NCBI RefSeq assembly: GCF_001517935.1
Contig: NZ_LOQF01000011.1
Coordinates: 1 to 40,982 of the forward strand
Reading direction: 5' to 3'
Length of the DNA stretch: 40,982 nucleotides
Origin: Sneathia sanguinegens
GTDB lineage: Bacteria; Fusobacteriota; Fusobacteriia; Fusobacteriales; Leptotrichiaceae
Below the pieces are notes generated by a model. That model did no database searches. It was not told where the DNA came from and worked only from the letters and a program-made list of their open reading frames with translations. The translations under genes were made by a program, and so were the position numbers. This document shows, piece after piece, positions 34,469 through 40,982 of the stretch (position 1 is its first letter; each line of letters opens with the position of its first letter).

Positions 34469-37429
34469 TTAAAATATGTAGATTAAACTTGAGGATAAAC
34501 CAAATTTTTTATTGGTATTAAATTTAAAATTATTAGAAATAGAAAAATTCTTATTTAATGTGTATTTTAACATTAAATTATAATCTAAATTATGTTTTTT
34601 TAAATTCTGCCCTTTTAATTTAAAATTTACTCCATTAAGTTTTGCATTAAGTTCTATAGTATCTTTAGGATAAAAAGAATAATCTAAAGAATTAATAATA
34701 TTTAAGTTTTTTAATTTAACATTGGCTTCAAGTCCAAAATTAATTTGATATAAATTTAATATATTATTTGTTAAGCTTAAAGCAAATTGTTTGAAATTTT
34801 TTTCCTTTATTTTTTCTTTAATGTCAAAAATATTTATATTTGAATAGTTAAGACCTAATTTAGGGCTTAAACTTAAGCCATCAAAGATATTTATATTGTA
34901 TTTAGCTTGAGAATTTATAATAAATTCTCTTGTTTTGAAATTTGAATTAATTTTTATTTCATTTTTATTTAAGGCTCTAGTAACAGAGTTATCTCCAAGA
35001 TTAATTCCAAAATTAGTTAGAAATTCAAAATTATTTTTTCTAAATATTGGAGTTAAATTGAAATTAAAACTTGTATTATTTATAGTGTTAGTTAAAGAAT
35101 CATTAAAAAAGTTGTAATAACTATTATATATTCCCAAAGCAAAGGCTAGTGAAAAATCATTTTTAATTTGCTTATTTAGTCCTAGACTTAAGCCATTAAT
35201 ATTTCTTGAAAACTTAGTGAATTTCTTGTTATCCTTTAAATTAAAAGAATTATATGAATTAATGTAAAAACTATTAAAGGGTTTATGACTAATTTCGTTT
35301 AAATAGTTTTTAGATATTTGATTAAAAATATCTATATTTTCACTAATAAAGCTTGTATAATTATCGGTAAAAATAGAAGATATAGCTTCAGCTTGGCTTT
35401 TAGCTACAATATTACCTAAAGAAAATAGAGGTTTATTGCTTGTCTTATATTCTTTATAGAAATCTCTAGTATTTTGATTATAAATTGGAATATTTCTGAG
35501 TTGTTCTTCACTCAAATTTTCTAATGAAATAAAGTATTTTTTTGAGTTATCTGTTAAAGTATACTTTTTATTTTCATTTGAACTTTTTTCTTCCTTAAGT
35601 TTAAGAAAAATATTTTCAAAATCATTGTCACTAATTTCTGTTTTTTTAGCAATAATTTCAAAATCGTTTAAATTATTATCAGAAGCTTCTACTCTAAATT
35701 TATCTTTTATGATTATTTCGTTTCCCTGTAATTTTGCATTTTTTGAAAAAATTGTTTTTGAATTTTTTTGAGCATAATAATTATTTAAGGTAACTGCATT
35801 TTCAAAAATAGTAGTTCCTTCATTAATTACATCATTTTTAATAGTGCTATTGTTAGCTTTAAAAATCCCCTTATCAAAAATTTCATATTTAGAATTACTA
35901 TCATTTTTTAATTCTAAAGTACCATTTAATATTTGTGTATTTGTATGATAATGTTGTTTACCACTTAAAATTATTGTACCAGCACCATCTTTTCTAAGCC
36001 CAGCTTGAGCAATATTATTATAATATTTTTTTTCTGAATCTAACACAAGGGGCATACGATATTTTAATCTTTTTCCCTGAGAATATATGGGTACTTCTAT
36101 TGATGAATTGTTATTTCCGTCACCTTCAAGACCTCCATAAATATCATTTGACCATTCATAAGTTGAGTTTGGAATATTAAGATAGAAATATATATTTCCT
36201 TTTTTATCTTTAATTTTATCAGGCATATCAGAATAAAATTCCTCTTCTTCTATAAGACCTGCATTCAATGCACCTATTCCATTTAAGGCTTTTTGGTTAT
36301 CTACAACACCCCAACCTATATAAGGATCAAGATATTTGTTGCTAGCTTTTGTTGTAGTTAATATTATTTGTTTAATTTGATTATATCTTAAAAAAGGAAA
36401 TTTCTTTTTTAATTCATATGCTAGTCTTGTTACACGAGGAGCCGCATAGCTAGATCCCATATCAACACCATTATCCTTGATATGTTTTATAAAGCCATCT
36501 TGGGCTACAACGAAAGAACGGAGTAACATGGCTTTTGAATCTCCATAATTTTCATGTACTTGAAGTTCATAATAATTTTCATCCTTATATGTTAAAAGAT
36601 TCCTAATTTTAGGAAGATTACTATTAGGTAAATTTTTAAAAGTTTCAGGTCTTATAATATTTTTCACATAAATAATATCATTTCTAGCTATTTTTTGTAA
36701 TTCAGGACTCATAAATTGATAAAGATTTATACTGTGTGCTGTTAACCAATTAGTGTAGTCATCTTTATCACTCATATTTCCTAAAGATTTAATTCTTAAT
36801 TGTCTATTTTGTGTATAATTTTTATCAAATAAAAGTCTTGAAAAATATTCATGATATACATCATGAGAGCTAGTTATTTTATCTAAACTATCTATATATT
36901 CAGATTTATCATTAACTTTATTAGCTAAATAAATATTTGAATTAGTGAAACCATATGACATATTTATAATTCCAGTAGCATTATAGTTAGCGTAAATATC
37001 TCGTTGATTATATAAAATTAAATCATCTTTGTTAAATATTCTTTCATTGTCATCTAATTTATTATTTAAATTAGAATCTAAAAAAGAAATGGTAACAAAT
37101 AATGGATGTGCTTGCTCAAAATAAGACAAATTATTAAAATTTTTTGTTTTTGAAAGATTCAGTTGAGAAATAATAGGGTACTTAGGAATTGCTTCAAAAA
37201 TATGTACAGTATTATTAGGATCAACAAAAATATTTTCATTAGTCTTTTCTTTTAAAGGTTCATTGTTAATGGGGATTTCCTCATGTTGTAAATTTTGTTT
37301 TGGAATTTCTTTTATTGTTGTAAGTTCGTTTTTGTTATTTTGTTTGTTTTCCTCATTGTTAGTTTTTTGTATAGTGGAACAAGATATTAAACTAAATAAT
37401 GAAAAATAAATAAATATATTTTTTATCAT
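34469..37429 (-). CDS. lipidated S8-family autotransporter with degenerate active site
   Basis: 986 residues, a paralogue of the 1722-residue protease. Lipobox LISC with Cys17, then a Lys/Asn/Glu-rich spacer. The subtilase remnant keeps the Asp position (FVTISFLDSN, Asp118), the INMSYG element (155-160) and the Ser motif (DMGSSYAAPRV, Ser327). The helix carrying catalytic His is missing: only about 36 residues separate Asp118 from INMSYG, against about 246 in the other protein, and no HG motif lies between or after. The oxyanion Asn motif is not evident either. A passenger repeat (GAGTIILSGKQHYHTNTQILNG) lies near 486-507, and a C-terminal barrel covers about the last 265 residues, ending LIYIF. 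The frame is intact, so it is probably expressed as a non-catalytic surface protein. AAAGGTGG precedes the ATG. Confidence 0.88.
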   Translation of the reverse strand: MIKNIFIYFSLFSLISCSTIQKTNNEENKQNNKNELTTIKEIPKQNLQHEEIPINNEPLKEKTNENIFVDPNNTVHIFEAIPKYPIISQLNLSKTKNFNNLSYFEQAHPLFVTISFLDSNLNNKLDDNERIFNKDDLILYNQRDIYANYNATGIINMSYGFTNSNIYLANKVNDKSEYIDSLDKITSSHDVYHEYFSRLLFDKNYTQNRQLRIKSLGNMSDKDDYTNWLTAHSINLYQFMSPELQKIARNDIIYVKNIIRPETFKNLPNSNLPKIRNLLTYKDENYYELQVHENYGDSKAMLLRSFVVAQDGFIKHIKDNGVDMGSSYAAPRVTRLAYELKKKFPFLRYNQIKQIILTTTKASNKYLDPYIGWGVVDNQKALNGIGALNAGLIEEEEFYSDMPDKIKDKKGNIYFYLNIPNSTYEWSNDIYGGLEGDGNNNSSIEVPIYSQGKRLKYRMPLVLDSEKKYYNNIAQAGLRKDGAGTIILSGKQHYHTNTQILNGTLELKNDSNSKYEIFDKGIFKANNSTIKNDVINEGTTIFENAVTLNNYYAQKNSKTIFSKNAKLQGNEIIIKDKFRVEASDNNLNDFEIIAKKTEISDNDFENIFLKLKEEKSSNENKKYTLTDNSKKYFISLENLSEEQLRNIPIYNQNTRDFYKEYKTSNKPLFSLGNIVAKSQAEAISSIFTDNYTSFISENIDIFNQISKNYLNEISHKPFNSFYINSYNSFNLKDNKKFTKFSRNINGLSLGLNKQIKNDFSLAFALGIYNSYYNFFNDSLTNTINNTSFNFNLTPIFRKNNFEFLTNFGINLGDNSVTRALNKNEIKINSNFKTREFIINSQAKYNINIFDGLSLSPKLGLNYSNINIFDIKEKIKEKNFKQFALSLTNNILNLYQINFGLEANVKLKNLNIINSLDYSFYPKDTIELNAKLNGVNFKLKGQNLKKHNLDYNLMLKYTLNKNFSISNNFKFNTNKKFGLSSSLIYIF

Positions 37430-37456
37430 AAGCCACCTTTCTATGTAATAATGTTA

Positions 37457-37485
37457 ATTATATCAAATTAAAATTTATAAGACAA
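37457..37485 (-). promoter_or_regulatory. promoter of the degenerate autotransporter gene
   Basis: On the minus strand TTGTCT (37485-37480), 17 bases, TATAAT (37462-37457), 28 bases before the ATG. Confidence 0.65.
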
Positions 37486-37531
37486 GAGTAGTAGTAAAAC
37501 GGTTTTTTTTAGTATAAAAGAAAAAAAATTT

Positions 37532-37559
37532 TTGAAATATTAGAAATATGTTGTATACT
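37532..37559 (+). promoter_or_regulatory. promoter of the man PTS operon
   Basis: TTGAAA (37532-37537), 16 bases, TATACT (37554-37559). It looks like an ordinary sigma70 promoter; I see no -12/-24 element of the sigma54/LevR type that controls some Man-family operons, and no clear cre site. Confidence 0.6.
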
Positions 37560-37606
37560 TTAAATGAAATTGTGTTAAAACAAAATTTAAGAAAGGAAGT
37601 GAATGT

Positions 37607-38590
37607 ATGGTAGGTATTATCATAGCTACTCACGGAGAATTTGCTAAAGGTATACTACAATCAGCAAACATGGTGTTCGGAGAACAAGAAAAAGTTTGTG
37701 CTTGTACATTTATGCCTAATGAAGGACCAGATGATATAAAAGCTAAGATGCAAAAAGCAATAGACTCTTTTGATGCAACAGATGAAGTCTTGTTTTTAGT
37801 AGATTTGTGGTCAGGGACTCCTTTTAATCAAGCAAGTTTGTTACTTGATGCTCACAAAGATAAATGGGCGATTGTTTCAGGGTTAAATTTACCTATGTTA
37901 ATCGAAGCTATTAGCTTAAGAGAAGATGTAGATAAAGCACATGAAATAGCAGCAAATATTTTGACTAGTGCAAGAGAAGATATTAAAGTCTTACCTGAAA
38001 GTATTGAACCTAAGAAGGAACAAAACCAAGCTGGAGGTTCAATGAAGGGAACTATACCAGAAGGTACAGTAATTGGAGATGGAAAGATAAAATATGTTTT
38101 AGCTCGTGTAGATACAAGATTATTACATGGTCAAGTTGCTACTTCATGGGTAAAAGATACTAGACCTGATAGAATTATAGTAGTTTCTGACAAAGTTTCT
38201 AAAGATACTTTGAGAAAGAAAATGATAGAACAAGCTACACCACCAGGTGTTAAGGCTCATGTTGTTCCAATATCAAAAATGGCAGAAGTAGCAAAAGATC
38301 CTCGTTTTGGAAATACCAAAGCATTACTATTATTTGAATCACCAGAAGATGCTTTATTAGCTTATGAAAGTGGTGTTAAATATAATACACTTAATTTGGG
38401 ATCAATAGCACATTATGCAGGAAAAGTAGTTGTTACAAAAGTCTTTTCAATGGATGAAAAAGATGTTTCTAGCTTGAAAAAATTGATGTCTATGGGAGTT
38501 AAGATGGATGTTAGAAAAGTTCCTTCAGATACTCCAGAAAATATTGACGCTATTCTTGAAAAAGCAGAAAAAGAATTAAAGAATAAATAG
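37607..38590 (+). CDS. manX: PTS mannose-family EIIAB component
   Basis: Cytoplasmic phosphocarrier that passes phosphate from HPr to the incoming sugar. 327 residues. The EIIA domain has the phosphorylated His9 in IIATHGEFA and the VDLWSGTPFNQAS loop (65-77). A Gln/Gly-rich hinge (about 138-155) leads to the EIIB domain with His174 in VLARVDTRLLHGQVATSWV. E. coli ManX (323 residues) has the equivalent His10 and His175, so both active sites are complete. GGAAGTG precedes the ATG. It is the first gene of a four-gene operon. Substrates of this family are mannose, glucose, glucosamine or related hexoses; sequence alone does not decide which. Confidence 0.96.
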   Translation: MVGIIIATHGEFAKGILQSANMVFGEQEKVCACTFMPNEGPDDIKAKMQKAIDSFDATDEVLFLVDLWSGTPFNQASLLLDAHKDKWAIVSGLNLPMLIEAISLREDVDKAHEIAANILTSAREDIKVLPESIEPKKEQNQAGGSMKGTIPEGTVIGDGKIKYVLARVDTRLLHGQVATSWVKDTRPDRIIVVSDKVSKDTLRKKMIEQATPPGVKAHVVPISKMAEVAKDPRFGNTKALLLFESPEDALLAYESGVKYNTLNLGSIAHYAGKVVVTKVFSMDEKDVSSLKKLMSMGVKMDVRKVPSDTPENIDAILEKAEKELKNK

Positions 38591-38599
38591 GGAGGAAAT

Positions 38600-39409
38600 A
38601 TGAACGGATTAACAATTGTGTTAATTATTATAGTTGCCCTTCTTGCAGGTATGGAAGGTATACTTGATCAATTTCAATTTCACCAACCAATAGTTGCATG
38701 TACACTAATAGGTTTAGTGTCAGGGCACTTAACAGAAGGGATTATCTTAGGTGGATCTCTTCAAATGATAGCACTTGGTTGGGCAAATATAGGTGCAGCT
38801 GTTGCTCCAGATGCAGCTTTAGCTTCTGTAGCTTCAGGTATAATTATGGTACTTGCATTAAGTGGACCTAATGCAGATACAACAAATGCAATAAGTACAT
38901 CAATAGCTTTAGCTATACCTTTATCAGTTGCAGGTTTATTTTTAACTATGATATGTCGTACAGTAGCTATACCTATAGTACATATGATGGATGCAGAAGC
39001 TGAAAAAGGTAATATTAAAGGAGTAGAAATTTGGCATATAATTGCAATATTTATGCAAGGTATTCGTATTGCAATACCAGCAGCAATTCTTTGTTTCATA
39101 CCTTCGCAAGCGGTTACACAATTATTACAAGCTATGCCTGAATGGTTAGCAGGTGGTATGGCTGTAGGTGGAGGAATGGTAGCTGCAGTTGGTTATGCTA
39201 TGGTTATTAATATGATGGCTACAAAAGAAGTTTGGCCTTTCTTTGCTTTAGGTTTTGTTTTTGCTGCCATAAATTCACTAACATTAATAGCTTTAGGTAC
39301 TATAGGAGTAAGTATGGCACTTATTTACTTAGCACTTAAAGAATCTGCAAAATCATCAAATAATACTTTATCTGGTGATCCACTTGGCGATATTTTAAAT
39401 GATTATTAA
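38600..39409 (+). CDS. manY: PTS mannose-family EIIC membrane component
   Basis: Membrane channel half of the Man transporter, 269 residues with many hydrophobic segments. The GMEGILDQFQFHQPIVACTLIGLVSG start, the GGSLQMIALGWANIGAAVAPDAALASVASGII core and the conserved AGGMAVGGGMVAAVGYAMVIN stretch are diagnostic in that order. It follows manX by 9 bases with GGGAGG before the ATG and is 26 bases from manZ. Confidence 0.96.
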   Translation: MNGLTIVLIIIVALLAGMEGILDQFQFHQPIVACTLIGLVSGHLTEGIILGGSLQMIALGWANIGAAVAPDAALASVASGIIMVLALSGPNADTTNAISTSIALAIPLSVAGLFLTMICRTVAIPIVHMMDAEAEKGNIKGVEIWHIIAIFMQGIRIAIPAAILCFIPSQAVTQLLQAMPEWLAGGMAVGGGMVAAVGYAMVINMMATKEVWPFFALGFVFAAINSLTLIALGTIGVSMALIYLALKESAKSSNNTLSGDPLGDILNDY

Positions 39410-39435
39410 TACTTGAAGGAGAGAGGAGAAAAGAC

Positions 39436-40350
39436 ATGGAAAAGAAAAAATTATCAAAAAAAGTTAGATTTTCAGTTGCTCTACGTCACCAATACCTTCA
39501 AGGGTCTTGGAACTATGAACGTATGCAAAATGGTGGTTGGGCATTTTCTATAATACCAGCTATAAAAGCATTATATGAAACAAAAGAAGATAGAATTGCA
39601 GCTTTAAAAAGACATTTGGAATTCTATAATACACACCCATATGTATCATCACCAGTATTAGGAGTAACTTTATCATTAGAAGAACAAAAAGCAAATGGTG
39701 CTAATATAGATGAAGCAGCAATACAAGGTGTTAAGATAGGTATGATGGGACCATTAGCTGGTGTTGGAGATCCAGTTTTCTGGTTTACAGCTAGACCTAT
39801 ATTAGGGGCTTTAGGAGCTTCATTAGCCTTAAGTGGAAGTATATTAGGTCCATTATTATTCTTTGTAGTATGGAATGTTATTCGTTTTGGATTCATGTGG
39901 TATACACAAGAATTTGGTTATAAGGTTGGTACAAAGATTACTAATGACTTATCAGGTGGTTTATTACAAAAAATCACTACAGGAGCTTCAATTTTAGGTA
40001 TGTTTATAATAGGAGCTTTGGTACAAAGATGGGTAAGTATTAGCTTCAAATCAGTTGTTTCAACAGTTATGCAATCTCCAGGAGCATATATTGATTGGAA
40101 GTCATTACCACAAGGAACAGATGGTATAAAATCTGCACTTGAACAATATAGTGCTTTAGGAGCAAATGGTCTTAATGTTGCAAAAGTTACAACTTTACAA
40201 CAAAACTTAGATTCATTAATTCCAGGGCTTGCAGCATTATTATTAACATTATTATGTTGTAAATTACTTAAGAAGAAAGTTTCACCTATAACAATAATAT
40301 TAGCATTGTTCATTGTTGGTATATTGGCTAAACTTGGTGGAATAATGTAA
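39436..40350 (+). CDS. manZ: PTS mannose-family EIID membrane component
   Basis: Partner membrane subunit of the transporter. 304 residues, typical of the larger Firmicute-type EIID. The N-terminal QYLQGSWNYERMQNGGWAFSIIPA, the NTHPYVSSPVLGVTLSLEE loop and VKIGMMGPLAGVGDPVFWFTARPI are characteristic. A region between two C-terminal membrane segments (about 215-255) is more hydrophilic. GGAGAGAGG precedes the ATG. The stop is 2 bases before manO. Confidence 0.96.
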   Translation: MEKKKLSKKVRFSVALRHQYLQGSWNYERMQNGGWAFSIIPAIKALYETKEDRIAALKRHLEFYNTHPYVSSPVLGVTLSLEEQKANGANIDEAAIQGVKIGMMGPLAGVGDPVFWFTARPILGALGASLALSGSILGPLLFFVVWNVIRFGFMWYTQEFGYKVGTKITNDLSGGLLQKITTGASILGMFIIGALVQRWVSISFKSVVSTVMQSPGAYIDWKSLPQGTDGIKSALEQYSALGANGLNVAKVTTLQQNLDSLIPGLAALLLTLLCCKLLKKKVSPITIILALFIVGILAKLGGIM

Positions 40351-40352
40351 AA

Positions 40353-40724
40353 ATGATAGAATCAATGAATAAAAATGTGGATTTAGTTATTGCAGGGACT
40401 TCATATTTGTTTCTAGCAAGTTATGGCAAGATTCATATTGGAGATAGAGCCTTTGAATTCTATAATGATAAAAATAAGAAGGACTATATTCAAATACCTT
40501 GGTCTGAAATTAGCTATATTAGTGCTTCCGTTCTTTTTGGAAAATATATAAATAGATTTGCAATTTTTTTAAAAAATGGACAACATCTAACATTTTCTTC
40601 TAAAAATAATAAGAAAGTATTGAAAGCAGTCAATAAATATATAGCTAGTGATAAGTTACTAAGATCATATAGTTTCTTTGAAGTTATATATAAAGGCATA
40701 AAAGGTTTGTTTAAGAGAAACTAG
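40353..40724 (+). CDS. manO: ManO-like DUF956 protein
   Basis: 123-residue DUF956 family protein found as the fourth gene of many Man-family PTS operons; in Listeria and lactic-acid bacteria it is called ManO and is thought to modulate operon expression or transporter activity. Recognisable segments are NKNVDLVIAGTSYL near the start, GDRAFEFYND, IPWSEISYISASVLFGKYINRFAIFLKNGQ-type sequence (split here for length) and a basic C-terminus. The start has only a distant GGTGG, so translation is probably coupled to manZ. The stop codon lies inside the terminator stem. Confidence 0.85.
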   Translation: MIESMNKNVDLVIAGTSYLFLASYGKIHIGDRAFEFYNDKNKKDYIQIPWSEISYISASVLFGKYINRFAIFLKNGQHLTFSSKNNKKVLKAVNKYIASDKLLRSYSFFEVIYKGIKGLFKRN

Positions 40725-40746
40725 CACGATTGTGCTAGTTTTTTTT
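40719..40746 (+). terminator. terminator of the man operon
   Basis: Stem AACTAGCAC (40719-40727) / GTGCTAGTT (40732-40740), 4-base loop, then T run to 40746. The manO stop TAG (40722-40724) is part of the left arm. Confidence 0.9.
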
Positions 40747-40831
40747 GAGAAAAAAAGAAAAAATAAAAACATTTTAAGCCAGTAAAAAAGGTGTATTGAG
40801 AAGATTTTTGAAAAAAAAAGAAAAAAAGATA

Positions 40832-40860
40832 TTGACAAAGGAGTATAAATTTGGTAATAT
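40832..40860 (+). promoter_or_regulatory. rRNA operon promoter
   Basis: TTGACA (40832-40837), 17 bases, TAATAT (40855-40860), about 100 bases before 16S. Inverted copies TATTGACA (40830-40837) / TGTCAATA (40867-40874) bracket the promoter. The region from 40747 to 40829 is purine-rich and holds no gene. Confidence 0.78.
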
Positions 40861-40958
40861 AGTGATTGTCAATAAAGACGAGGACACTAAGAAAAGAAAA
40901 GCAAACAAGATGTTAAGAAAAGACAAAAAAGGTGAAAAGAATATCGAAAGATAGATAA

Positions 40959-40982
40959 GAACGAAGAGTTTGATCCTGGCTC
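40959..40982 (+). rRNA. rrs: 16S ribosomal RNA, first bases only (cut by window)
   Basis: The universal 16S start AGAGTTTGATCCTGGCTC occupies 40965-40982, preceded by GAACGA. The mature 5' end is therefore near 40959, and the gene continues past the window. Confidence 0.95.

Noticed and set aside
37607-40724. sigma54/LevR-type control of the man operon
   Set aside because: No GG-N10-GC type -12/-24 element in the upstream gap and no LevR-like gene in the window; a sigma70-type promoter is present.

Overview
This is an AT-rich chromosomal segment (roughly a quarter G+C) from a Gram-negative-type bacterium. It has lipoproteins, an OmpA-like protein, beta-barrel proteins and autotransporters, together with Firmicute-like features: an origin region with dnaA, yaaA and recF, a mannose-family PTS, and short SpoIIIJ-like YidC and Jag. 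This mixture, plus the start of the 16S rRNA, points to Fusobacteriota, most likely Leptotrichiaceae (Streptobacillus/Sneathia-like). The genus cannot be settled from the sequence alone. I see no mobile element, CRISPR array or prophage.

Layout: (1) 1-3195, minus strand: ftsK then mreB (cut by the window edge). (2) 3315-5177, plus strand: an OmpA-family protein with a VVEKPVEK-type linker and a hairpin at its predicted mRNA 5' end, then rplS. (3) 5212-10789, minus strand: sdaA behind its own promoter and a structured leader, and a tight operon araC-like > cupin > methyltransferase > metE. This operon diverges from (4) 10894-14326, plus strand: a two-subunit ABC transporter. The two units share a near-perfectly symmetric promoter/operator. 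(5) 14369-16118, minus strand: aphA-type acid phosphatase and a ten-gene tRNA cluster. (6) 16196-23063, minus strand: seven tightly packed genes dnaA > yaaA > recF > dciA-like > mfd > lipoprotein > rqcP. (7) 23064-23534: the probable replication origin, with about ten DnaA-box-like 9-mers all in one orientation followed by an A/T trinucleotide run. (8) 23535-26979, plus strand: rpmH, rnpA, yidD, yidC, jag, mnmE. (9) 27162-37429: a surface module with a predicted outer-membrane barrel, a 1722-residue lipidated subtilisin-like autotransporter, and a convergent shorter paralogue that seems to have lost its catalytic His. (10) 37607-40724, plus strand: manXYZ and manO. (11) the promoter and first bases of an rRNA operon.

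How it fits together: genes point away from the origin on both sides, as expected for leading-strand coding. The replication/repair operon, the ribosome/membrane-insertion operon, the tRNAs and the rRNA form the housekeeping core. The AraC/ABC/metE block and the autotransporter block are the accessory parts and contain the most unusual signals: the symmetric promoter, the degenerate protease paralogue and the sdaA leader.
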